64,000 nucleotides of DNA, taken from Lachnospiraceae bacterium JC7. GTDB taxonomy: Bacteria > Bacillota > Clostridia > Lachnospirales > Lachnospiraceae. Each line of letters starts with the position of its first letter. Position 1 is the first letter of the stretch. The translations under genes were made by a program, and so were the position numbers. The stretch is taken from NCBI GenBank assembly GCA_000513555.1, contig ALYD01000006.1:1-64000 (forward strand), given 5' to 3'. The notes beneath the pieces are model-generated. The model did not search any database. It saw nothing but the letters and a program-made list of their open reading frames with translations, and was not told where the DNA came from. Below are positions 16,834 through 24,005 of the stretch, piece by piece.

Positions 16834-17997
16834 TTAGTTTAGGTTTGATGAATCAAAGGATTCAAAAGCGGATTTAATATCTTCAATGAGATCTGTTGCC
16901 TCTTCTAGCCCCACGGAAAGCCGCAGAAGCCTCCGGTTTATTCCGTTCTTTTCGAGAAGATCTGAAGGAACATCCGCGTGGGTCTGGGTTATGGGGTAAG
17001 TGATGAGGGTCTCTGTACCGCCCAGGCTTTCCGCAAAGTAGATTAGCTTCAGATTTTTCAGAATATGCTTTACAAGCTCCTCCGATTCGACTTCAAATGT
17101 AAGCATTGCCCCGAACCCTCTGGACTGCTTCTTCATGATCTCATAACCGGGGTGCTCCCGTAATCCGGGGTATATGACCTTTGTGACGTGAGGGTCAGTT
17201 TTAAGGAATTCTGCCAGTTTTAATGCATTTTCCTGAGCTCTTTCCATTCTGACGGAAAGGGTCCTGATGCCGCGAAGCAGAAGGAAGCTGTCGAAGGGGG
17301 AAAGACCGGCACCGGTGGTCTTATATATGAAGCGAAGACGTTCATCGAGAGCTTTATCCTTTACAACAGCAAAGCCTCCGATGGTGTCATGATGACCACC
17401 CAGAAACTTGGTGCCGGAATGAAGCACGATGTCAGCGCCGAGGGTAAGGGGATTCTGGAAATAAGGTGAAAGGAAGGTATTGTCAACGATGAGAAGAGCT
17501 TCTCTTCTATGTACTTCTTCCGCAAGAGCCGAAATATCCGTAACATTCATCATGGGATTCGTAGGAGTCTCGAGGTAAACTGCCCTGGTGTTCTCACGGA
17601 AAAGGGAACGGTAATCATCCCTGTTCAGGTCGCAGGTGGTGAAGCTAAGACCGTTCTTTTTATTGATCTCATTGAACAGACGTACGCTTCCACCGTAGAG
17701 GTCTGCATCAACTATCAGGTGATCCCCGGGGGAAAAAAGCTCCAATACAGCAGTGATGGCTGCCATTCCGCTGGAAAATGCCAGAGCATCGATGCCGTGC
17801 TCGAGAGACGCAACCACATATTCAAGCTGTTGTCTCGTAGGGTTCTGCATTCTTGTGTAGTCAAAGCCGGTGCTTTCACCGAGGCCCCTGTGAGCAAATG
17901 TTGCAGTTTGATAAATGGGGAAGCTCAGGGCTCCCCACTGATCTCTGATGCTTTCGTCGTTGAGTTGACAGACTGTCTCAATACTGTAATCCTTCAT
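16834..17997 (-). CDS. cystathionine gamma-synthase/beta-lyase family PLP enzyme
   Basis: Trans-sulfuration enzyme of the Cys/Met PLP family, 387 residues. The Schiff-base lysine is K197 in HSGTKFLGGHHD; SSGMAA (75-80), DNTF (172-175) and the C-terminal RLSVGLE are also present. Sequence alone does not separate gamma-synthase (O-acyl-homoserine + Cys) from beta- or gamma-lyase. The gene overlaps the upstream PatB-type gene by 20 nt, so they are translated together. With hom elsewhere in the window supplying homoserine, a role in methionine synthesis is plausible. Confidence 0.93.
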   Translation of the reverse strand: MKDYSIETVCQLNDESIRDQWGALSFPIYQTATFAHRGLGESTGFDYTRMQNPTRQQLEYVVASLEHGIDALAFSSGMAAITAVLELFSPGDHLIVDADLYGGSVRLFNEINKKNGLSFTTCDLNRDDYRSLFRENTRAVYLETPTNPMMNVTDISALAEEVHRREALLIVDNTFLSPYFQNPLTLGADIVLHSGTKFLGGHHDTIGGFAVVKDKALDERLRFIYKTTGAGLSPFDSFLLLRGIRTLSVRMERAQENALKLAEFLKTDPHVTKVIYPGLREHPGYEIMKKQSRGFGAMLTFEVESEELVKHILKNLKLIYFAESLGGTETLITYPITQTHADVPSDLLEKNGINRRLLRLSVGLEEATDLIEDIKSAFESFDSSNLN

Positions 17998-19153
17998 ATA
18001 ACCGTTCTAATGCCTCCCTTAGTATGCTTCGTGGACAGGCTATATTTATTCTTTCAAATAGAGCTGTCTCACGTCCGAAAATGACTCCCGGATCGAGCCA
18101 AAGCTTTGCCTTGTCAACTATGATGTCTTCAAGCTGCTTATGGTCTTCTGTGACTTCGGAAAAATCAAGCCAGATAAGATAGGTTCCCTCCGGTTCAATG
18201 AGCTTTACCTTAGGCAGCTTCTCCTTTAAGAAATCTCTCACAAACTGAAGATTTCCTTCGAGGTATATAAGAAGCTCGTCGAGCCATTCTTCTCCGTTCT
18301 GATATGCCGACAGTGTTGCGGTCATTCCAAGAGTGTTTGGCTGGCTGTAACCGTTTCTTGCGTTTTCCAGGTTAAAGGCTCTGTGCATGCTGTCATCAGG
18401 GATGAAGATATTGGCGGTCTGGAGACCTGCCAGGTTAAAGGTCTTGCTGGCGCTGGTTCCCACTATGAGCTTCTTTGTGAGCTTTTCATCCAGAGTAATG
18501 AAAGGAATGTGCTCATGACCGGGGTAAACGAAATCAGAGTGGATCTCATCGGAGAAAACGTACACATCATGTGCGGCACAGATCTCCCCTAGTTTGGTAA
18601 GCTCTTCTTTCGTCCATACTCTTCCCACGGGATTGTGGGGACTGCAGAGTATGAAGAGTTTCACAGCATTTTCAATGATTTTCTTCTCAAAATCCTCAAA
18701 GTCTATCTCGTAGTGGCCATCCTTATATACCAGCTGATTGTTCACTACCTTCCGGTCATTAAGTTCGATGATATCCTTGAATGGATAGTAAACCGGCTGT
18801 TGAATTATTACTGCATCTCCGGGCTTAGTGAAGGCTCTTATGGCGAGACCTATTGCGTATACAACTCCCGGAGTAACAGTTATGGCTTTTCCTTTTACGG
18901 AAAAGCCATGTCTTCTTTCAAACCAGTTGCTTACTGCGTTTAAATATTCATCTCCGGGATCTGTGTATCCGAAGATACCGTGTTCCACTCTCTTTGAGAT
19001 ATTTTTTAAAACCTCATCGGGAAGTCTGAAATCCATGTCTGCGACCCAAAGGGGAAGAAGATCCTCTCTGCCCATTCGCTGCATACCGAAGTCCCACTTG
19101 ATGCTGTCTGTATTTTTTCTGTTGTGAATGCTGTCGAAATCGTAGTTACCCAT
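17978..19153 (-). CDS. patB: PatB/MalY-type cystathionine beta-lyase
   Basis: Class I/II aminotransferase fold, PatB/MalY group: PLP-dependent C-S lyase that releases homocysteine from cystathionine. The start is MGNYDFDSIHNRKNT with LWVADMDF (35-42), FILCSPHNPVGR (168-178), and Schiff-base K237 in TSASKTFN. The C-terminal RINIACPRSIL segment matches the family. An upstream ATG at 19213 would overlap cysK; the GGGGGAG 4 nt before the ATG at 19153 decides the start, giving 391 residues. It stands 49 bp downstream of cysK. Confidence 0.92.
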   Translation of the reverse strand: MGNYDFDSIHNRKNTDSIKWDFGMQRMGREDLLPLWVADMDFRLPDEVLKNISKRVEHGIFGYTDPGDEYLNAVSNWFERRHGFSVKGKAITVTPGVVYAIGLAIRAFTKPGDAVIIQQPVYYPFKDIIELNDRKVVNNQLVYKDGHYEIDFEDFEKKIIENAVKLFILCSPHNPVGRVWTKEELTKLGEICAAHDVYVFSDEIHSDFVYPGHEHIPFITLDEKLTKKLIVGTSASKTFNLAGLQTANIFIPDDSMHRAFNLENARNGYSQPNTLGMTATLSAYQNGEEWLDELLIYLEGNLQFVRDFLKEKLPKVKLIEPEGTYLIWLDFSEVTEDHKQLEDIIVDKAKLWLDPGVIFGRETALFERINIACPRSILREALERLYEGLQY

Positions 19154-19202
19154 AATCTCCCCCTTATGCCGGTGCAAGATCTTCACCGGAGCGCTATGTG
19201 CT

Positions 19203-20138
19203 TCAGTCAGCAAAAAGCGGTGTTGAAAGGTATCTGTCGCCTGAATCAGGAAGAAGAACCACTATGGTCTTACCCTTGTTCTCTTCACGGTTTGCAACGA
19301 TAGTTGCGGCCTTCAGAGCTGCGCCTGATGAAATGCCCACAAGGATACCCTCTGAAATTGCGAAACGCTTGCCCTCTGCGAAAGCGTCCTCGTTCTCGAT
19401 GGCAATGACTTCGTCATATACCTTTGTGTTGAGAGTATCCGGAACGAAACCGGCACCGATTCCCTGAATCTTGTGAGGACCGGCTGTGCCCTTGGAAAGG
19501 ACCGGGCTTGTTGCAGGCTCAACAGCGATTATCTTTACATCAGGATTCTGTTCCTTTAAGTACTCGCCTACACCTGTGATGGTTCCGCCTGTACCTACAC
19601 CTGCGACGAAGATATCTACCTTACCGTCAGTCTGCTTCCAGATCTCAGGACCTGTTGTTGCCTTATGTACAGCAGGGTTTGCAGGATTTACGAACTGTCC
19701 GAGGATGATGGCACCATCGATCTCCTTCTCAAGCTCCTCAGCCTTTGCGATGGCACCCTTCATGCCCTTTGCGCCCTCTGTGAGAACGATCTCTGCACCG
19801 TAAGCCTTGAGAAGATTTCTTCTCTCAACGCTCATGGTGTCCGGAAGTGTAAGGATGGCTCTGTAGCCCTTTGCAGCAGCAACAGCCGCAAGACCGATTC
19901 CTGTATTTCCGCTTGTGGGCTCGATGATGGTAGCGCCCGGCTTAAGCTTGCCGCTCTTTTCAGCATCCTCGATCATGCTGAGGGCTACTCTGTCCTTTAC
20001 TGATCCTGCAGGATTGAGATACTCAAGCTTTGCAAGGATGGTTGCGTTTTCTGCTCCCGCCTTTTTGCTGTAGCCGTTAAGCTTTAAAAGAGGTGTTCCA
20101 CCTATAAGTTCCAGTGCGCTTTCTCTGATGTCTGACAT
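19203..20138 (-). CDS. cysK: cysteine synthase A
   Basis: O-acetylserine sulfhydrylase: makes cysteine from O-acetylserine and sulfide. The PLP lysine is K48 in NPAGSVKDR, the substrate loop is TSGNTG (74-79), and the glycine-rich phosphate loop is GVGTGGT (about 176-182). The 311-residue length is usual. It is the first gene of the operon with the PatB-type lyase and the trans-sulfuration enzyme. AAAGG lies about 12 nt before the ATG. The upstream region has alternating ACCT/AGGT blocks that may be the LysR site. Confidence 0.97.
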   Translation of the reverse strand: MSDIRESALELIGGTPLLKLNGYSKKAGAENATILAKLEYLNPAGSVKDRVALSMIEDAEKSGKLKPGATIIEPTSGNTGIGLAAVAAAKGYRAILTLPDTMSVERRNLLKAYGAEIVLTEGAKGMKGAIAKAEELEKEIDGAIILGQFVNPANPAVHKATTGPEIWKQTDGKVDIFVAGVGTGGTITGVGEYLKEQNPDVKIIAVEPATSPVLSKGTAGPHKIQGIGAGFVPDTLNTKVYDEVIAIENEDAFAEGKRFAISEGILVGISSGAALKAATIVANREENKGKTIVVLLPDSGDRYLSTPLFAD

Positions 20139-20281
20139 AATGATACCGACCTTTCCTGTTTATTTGTCCATTTTGATTTCGATTTGCGATGGACTGTATG
20201 CCAATGTCTAAGTTTTTAGATCCGGCAGATCCTTTTGTTTTGATGGATAAATCTTAGCACGGTATGGAGGAATCGGATATT

Positions 20282-20315
20282 ACCTGAAGTTTATAGGTGG
20301 GTATAAATTTTACCT
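20282..20315. promoter_or_regulatory. possible operator of the cysK operon
   Basis: Three four-base blocks, ACCT (20282), AGGT (20295) and ACCT (20312), alternate in orientation about 145-175 bp upstream of cysK, so each neighbouring pair is an inverted repeat. A LysR-type activator site is a reasonable reading but rests on position only. Confidence 0.25.
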
Positions 20316-20317
20316 AA

Positions 20318-20344
20318 CAAAAAAGACCGTCTCATGAACGGTCT
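20318..20344 (-). terminator. intrinsic terminator after the macrodomain gene
   Basis: On the minus strand AGACCGT and ACGGTCT pair around a 7-nt loop and are followed by TTTTTTG. Confidence 0.85.
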
Positions 20345-20410
20345 AAAAGTTTTTCTCAATAACAGGATCAAGGTTCATGTATCCGGCGCTTAAGAAGGTG
20401 CTACTCATTT

Positions 20411-20932
20411 TTAGATACCGGTCTCCTCCAGAATCTCATGTCCCCGTTGCAGGATCCTGTCATCCAGCACCGCGAACACGATGTTAATGTCATAATCTTT
20501 ATTTACGGTGATGAAGTCCCTGCATGCCTGTAACGCAATCTGCCAGGCCGGACTTAAAGGATAACCGAAGATACCGGCGGATATCAGCGGAAAGCCGATG
20601 GAGTGTAAGCCTTCCTTCATCGCGAGTTCAAGGGATCTACTGTAGGCACTGTATAAAAGCTCCGGCTCATGATGCAGCCCGTCGGCATAACGGGGACCCA
20701 CCGCATGGATGATATATCGTGATTTCAGGTGGAAACCGGGAGTGATAACGGCGGAACCTGTATCACAATGCCCTATCGCTTCACATACAGCCTCAAGCTC
20801 ATGATATCCCGCAGCCTGAAATATTGCCCCGCAGACGCCGCCTCCGGGCCACAGACCTTCATTTGCGGCATTAACTATAACGTCTGTTGTTAAGTCGGTT
20901 ATGCTTATTTTCTGTATGGTCACAGTACTCAT
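20411..20932 (-). CDS. macrodomain protein (ADP-ribosyl hydrolase type)
   Basis: A 173-residue single macrodomain. The ADP-ribose site is recognisable from VNAANEGLWPGGGVCGAIF (about 20-38) and ISAGIFGYP (about 116-124). YmdB-like members remove O-acetyl-ADP-ribose or mono-ADP-ribose from proteins or nucleic acid. No ADP-ribosyltransferase or sirtuin gene is nearby, so it looks like a stand-alone enzyme rather than half of a toxin-antitoxin pair. AAAAAAGGA lies 9 nt before the ATG, and a strong terminator follows. Confidence 0.92.
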   Translation of the reverse strand: MSTVTIQKISITDLTTDVIVNAANEGLWPGGGVCGAIFQAAGYHELEAVCEAIGHCDTGSAVITPGFHLKSRYIIHAVGPRYADGLHHEPELLYSAYSRSLELAMKEGLHSIGFPLISAGIFGYPLSPAWQIALQACRDFITVNKDYDINIVFAVLDDRILQRGHEILEETGI

Positions 20933-20998
20933 GGAAATTCCTTTTTTACAAACATATAAAAGTTACAGCAGGCATAGAGGTATCAAAGGTAATAGCAT

Positions 20999-21838
20999 TT
21001 ACTCTGTCCACACCACTGTAAAATCCACTGTGGTATCTCCTTTTCCGAGAACCTCACTGAAATCCCCAAAGTCATCATAATATGGGATATGTCCTATCTT
21101 TGTGGAATTTGTGCTGGTTTCACTATAACAGATCGAAAGCCTGTTTCCCTGATAAAGCAGTATATCTCCGGGACCTGCAGTGACAGCTTCATCATTTGCG
21201 GTAAGAGTCCATGGAAGCTCACCGATTTTTTCAACGCCGCCCTGATCCTTCATGGTGATGACCAGATGCTCTTTTTTTATCTTTTCAAAGAATTCTTCTG
21301 CTGAGCTGTTGCTGTCAAAATACAGAGTAAAATGTTTATCGCCTATGCTGATACTTGGAATAGCTATGGGATCCATGCTGAAGTCTTCGCTTTCCGTTAC
21401 AGGTCCACTCTCTTTGGAAACTGTACTCTCCTTCACAATTTCACCGTCCCAGTCTATGATGCCTCCAAATTCATAAACTCCGGTATAACCCATATCAAAG
21501 AGCTTTTGTGCAGCTTCTTTACTGCGTCTTCCGCTTCGGCAATACACAAGAATGGTCTGATTAAGATCCGGAAGCTCCGGAGGCTGAGTGGTTTCAATGC
21601 TTTCGTTCGGAATGCAGATCGCCCCGGGAATATGACCCTCATCATATTCATCCTGACGGCGGACATCCACTATGATATGACCGTCAACATATCCCATCAT
21701 CTTCTTTGCTTCTTCCTGAGATATCTGATGGTAATTATTCACCATGCCGTCACCGTCCATGATCTGACCCCGGATCTGACTGCATCCTAAAAGCAGGACC
21801 ATCAAAAGAATGATCGGAATAACAACATACATCTTCAT
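20999..21838 (-). CDS. lipoprotein: rhodanese domain fused to cyclophilin-like domain
   Basis: Residues 1-19 are a lipoprotein signal with LLLGC (C19), so the protein is anchored outside the membrane. Residues about 38-130 are a rhodanese domain with VDVRRQDEY...GHIPGA and catalytic C100 in VYCRSGRRS. Residues about 155-279 match the small cyclophilin-like fold (IGELPWTLTANDE..., PGDILLYQGNRLSICY). Rhodaneses move sulfane sulfur; the function of the second domain is not established. No partner gene explains the pair. AGGTGAG lies 4 nt before the ATG. It is 22 nt downstream of the U32-like gene, so the two may be co-transcribed. Confidence 0.85.
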   Translation of the reverse strand: MKMYVVIPIILLMVLLLGCSQIRGQIMDGDGMVNNYHQISQEEAKKMMGYVDGHIIVDVRRQDEYDEGHIPGAICIPNESIETTQPPELPDLNQTILVYCRSGRRSKEAAQKLFDMGYTGVYEFGGIIDWDGEIVKESTVSKESGPVTESEDFSMDPIAIPSISIGDKHFTLYFDSNSSAEEFFEKIKKEHLVITMKDQGGVEKIGELPWTLTANDEAVTAGPGDILLYQGNRLSICYSETSTNSTKIGHIPYYDDFGDFSEVLGKGDTTVDFTVVWTE

Positions 21839-21860
21839 GACTCACCTGACTCCTTTCGTC

Positions 21861-22766
21861 TCAAAACAGATCCAGCATACTGTCAAGATATGTTTCTTCT
21901 CTGACCTTAAGCTGATACTCCGGTTTAGTCATATAGTAGAGTAAGAATTCGAAGATCACAGCGCTTCCGAGGCTGCGTCCTTCGATTTTGAAATTTGAAA
22001 ACCCCGCCGGTACATATACATTCTGAATATCCTCTGTTCCTATGAATCCGGGGTTTTTCATGGCATCGGAAAATCTGTAGCCCTTATGTGCGTCGGGGGA
22101 TACACAGATGTGATCCGCACAGTCCTCACCGAGATTCTTTCTGCTGACATTTTCATAGCATCTTTTTCTGTCGTAGCAGCCGTACCAGCAGCACTCATTG
22201 CATAGAAATTCAACCTTTTGCTTTTGTGCCAGGGGCAATGCATCAAGCCTTAAATGCTCTTTGTTAAGTCTGAAATCCGGTACCACGAAGCTGAATTCTT
22301 CCCGATCAAGTTCCTTTTTAAATTCACTGAAATCTGTAAGGACCTTCGTAGTGGAGGAAACAAAATAGTAATCAGGATAGTTTGATCTTATATGATCAAG
22401 CAGCAGATCGGAGTGAATGATGATTCCGCTTTTTTCCTTTCCGCAGTGTTCGAACATCTCACATAAGGCATTACATTTTTTATCAGCTAAATGCTTCTCT
22501 TTTATAAGAGAATTGCTGAAGGTCAGACGGGCTGATATATCGTACTCCTTCATGAGTAAATAAACATCTTCGGGATTCTCTTCTCCGAATCCGACACGGC
22601 CCCCTCCCCAGAGACAGTCCTGAGGAGCGCCGTATATAGATCCTATATCACACCAGTCATGGAAATACTCTCTGTGTTCGCGAAAAAGAGGAAGGAAAAC
22701 CTTGTATAATTCATAAAACTCGAACAACCCCGGAAGGTGGTAGTAAACAGTTAGATCATTTTTCAT
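21861..22766 (-). CDS. Cys-rich protein distantly related to peptidase U32
   Basis: A 301-residue protein without signal peptide. The C-terminal half recalls U32 family proteins: PDFRLN, a Cys cluster CNECCWYGC...C (about 190-203) with a further C at about 215 and 220, and FKIEGRSLGSA near the end, which matches the KIEGR motif of U32. U32 relatives such as RlhA and UbiU/V bind iron-sulfur clusters and act in hydroxylation or RNA modification, so the cysteines may ligate a cluster. The N-terminal part is not recognised. The ribosome site is weak (GGATG). Precise function unknown. Confidence 0.6.
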   Translation of the reverse strand: MKNDLTVYYHLPGLFEFYELYKVFLPLFREHREYFHDWCDIGSIYGAPQDCLWGGGRVGFGEENPEDVYLLMKEYDISARLTFSNSLIKEKHLADKKCNALCEMFEHCGKEKSGIIIHSDLLLDHIRSNYPDYYFVSSTTKVLTDFSEFKKELDREEFSFVVPDFRLNKEHLRLDALPLAQKQKVEFLCNECCWYGCYDRKRCYENVSRKNLGEDCADHICVSPDAHKGYRFSDAMKNPGFIGTEDIQNVYVPAGFSNFKIEGRSLGSAVIFEFLLYYMTKPEYQLKVREETYLDSMLDLF

Positions 22767-22901
22767 TTATTCATCCATAAATTTTAGAATTTTTTTGACC
22801 GTGGGAAAATCTGCACGGTCAGATAGCTTTTTCAGAAGATATATATCGTATCAGATGTATATCCGCATGGCTATTAAATTATCAGACTGCGGTGAATATG
22901 A

Positions 22902-24005
22902 TCATAACGCTACGTTCTTTCTTATGGTCACCTTGATGATATTGACCTGTTCAGCATGTTCGTCATAGAAGTATTCGATCTCCTCAGCGGAGTTTTCTAT
23001 CATGGTAAGAGACAGAGTGTTGTCAGTATGTCTTATGTCAAATTTGTCTCCGCCATATGAAGCTGTTATACAGCAGCTATCATCCTGTTCCGAATACTCT
23101 ACTGTCAGATTTACAGGAAGTCGTCCGCCTTCAGGGAGCAGAATCTGCTGTACGAGTTCTTCTATAACAAGACGTATGCGATATTTATCTGCTGAAGAAA
23201 CATCGTTTTTCAGAAGATAAGCGTCAAGCTCTGTGTTGAGACGGACGAAGTCATAGCGTTTTGTGTCGATGACTGCTTCAAATATCTTCAGCTTTCGGAT
23301 GAATCTTCGTGTCAGCTCTTTTTTCGGAGCGTCAAAGATCTCCTCAGGGGTTCCCTCTTCATAGATCCCGCCTTCGTCCATATAGAAAACCCTGTTTGAA
23401 ATGCTTCTGGCCAGATTCATTTCATGGGTCACGATCATCATGGTGGTTCCGCCCCTTGAGAGATCCCTTATTACCGCCTGAACCTCTGAGACCATGGTAG
23501 GATCCAGGGCGCTGGTAGGCTCGTCAAGAAGTATGACCTCCGGATCCATGGCAAGGGTCCTTGCAATGGCGGCACGCTGCTTCTGTCCTCCGGAAAGTTC
23601 ATCAGGATAGCTCAGGGCCTTGTCCTCCATTCCCACTCTTTTCAGAAGTTCCATGCCCTTATCATAGGCTTCCTGCCTGCTCTTTTTCAGAAGATCCATG
23701 GGGGCCAGCATCAGGTTTTCGATGACCGTGAGATGTCCGAAGAGGTTAAAGGACTGGAATACCATGCCCATCTTCTGTCTCGCTTTTTTGATGTCGTAGC
23801 CTTTTCCGGTAATGTCTTCACCGTCAAATATGATATGTCCTGATGTTGGTTTTTCCAGAAGATTCATACAGCGGATAAGAGTTGATTTTCCTGTACCGGA
23901 TGGACCGATCACGGCAATTACGTCGCCGTCATGGATGGTGAAGGAAACATCATTAAGAGGTGTGACATCGGCATATTTTTTTGTCAGGTTTCTGATCTCA
24001 ATCAT
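22902..24005 (-). CDS. amino-acid ABC transporter ATPase with C-terminal GHKL-like domain
   Basis: Residues 1-240 are a GlnQ/HisP-type ATPase: Walker A GPSGTGKS (33-40), signature LSGGQKQR (about 137-144), Walker B VILLDEPTSALDP and the switch His in IVTHEMN. That is the full normal length of the family. Residues about 245-367 are extra: a segment with IRLVIEELVQQIL resembling the N-box helix of GHKL/anti-sigma ATPases, followed by alternating beta strands. The extension is an inference from pattern. The ATG overlaps the stop of the upstream permease by 8 nt, and GGGGGTG precedes it, so the two are translated together. Confidence 0.88.
   Translation of the reverse strand: MIEIRNLTKKYADVTPLNDVSFTIHDGDVIAVIGPSGTGKSTLIRCMNLLEKPTSGHIIFDGEDITGKGYDIKKARQKMGMVFQSFNLFGHLTVIENLMLAPMDLLKKSRQEAYDKGMELLKRVGMEDKALSYPDELSGGQKQRAAIARTLAMDPEVILLDEPTSALDPTMVSEVQAVIRDLSRGGTTMMIVTHEMNLARSISNRVFYMDEGGIYEEGTPEEIFDAPKKELTRRFIRKLKIFEAVIDTKRYDFVRLNTELDAYLLKNDVSSADKYRIRLVIEELVQQILLPEGGRLPVNLTVEYSEQDDSCCITASYGGDKFDIRHTDNTLSLTMIENSAEEIEYFYDEHAEQVNIIKVTIRKNVAL

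Noticed and set aside
20139-20410. Riboswitch or T-box upstream of cysK
   Set aside because: No S-box or T-box core motifs or antiterminator seen; only short ACCT/AGGT blocks and the terminator of the neighbouring gene.
20411-20932. Macrodomain gene as antitoxin of an ADP-ribosylating toxin pair
   Set aside because: No DarT-like or other toxin gene beside it; it has its own ribosome site and terminator.
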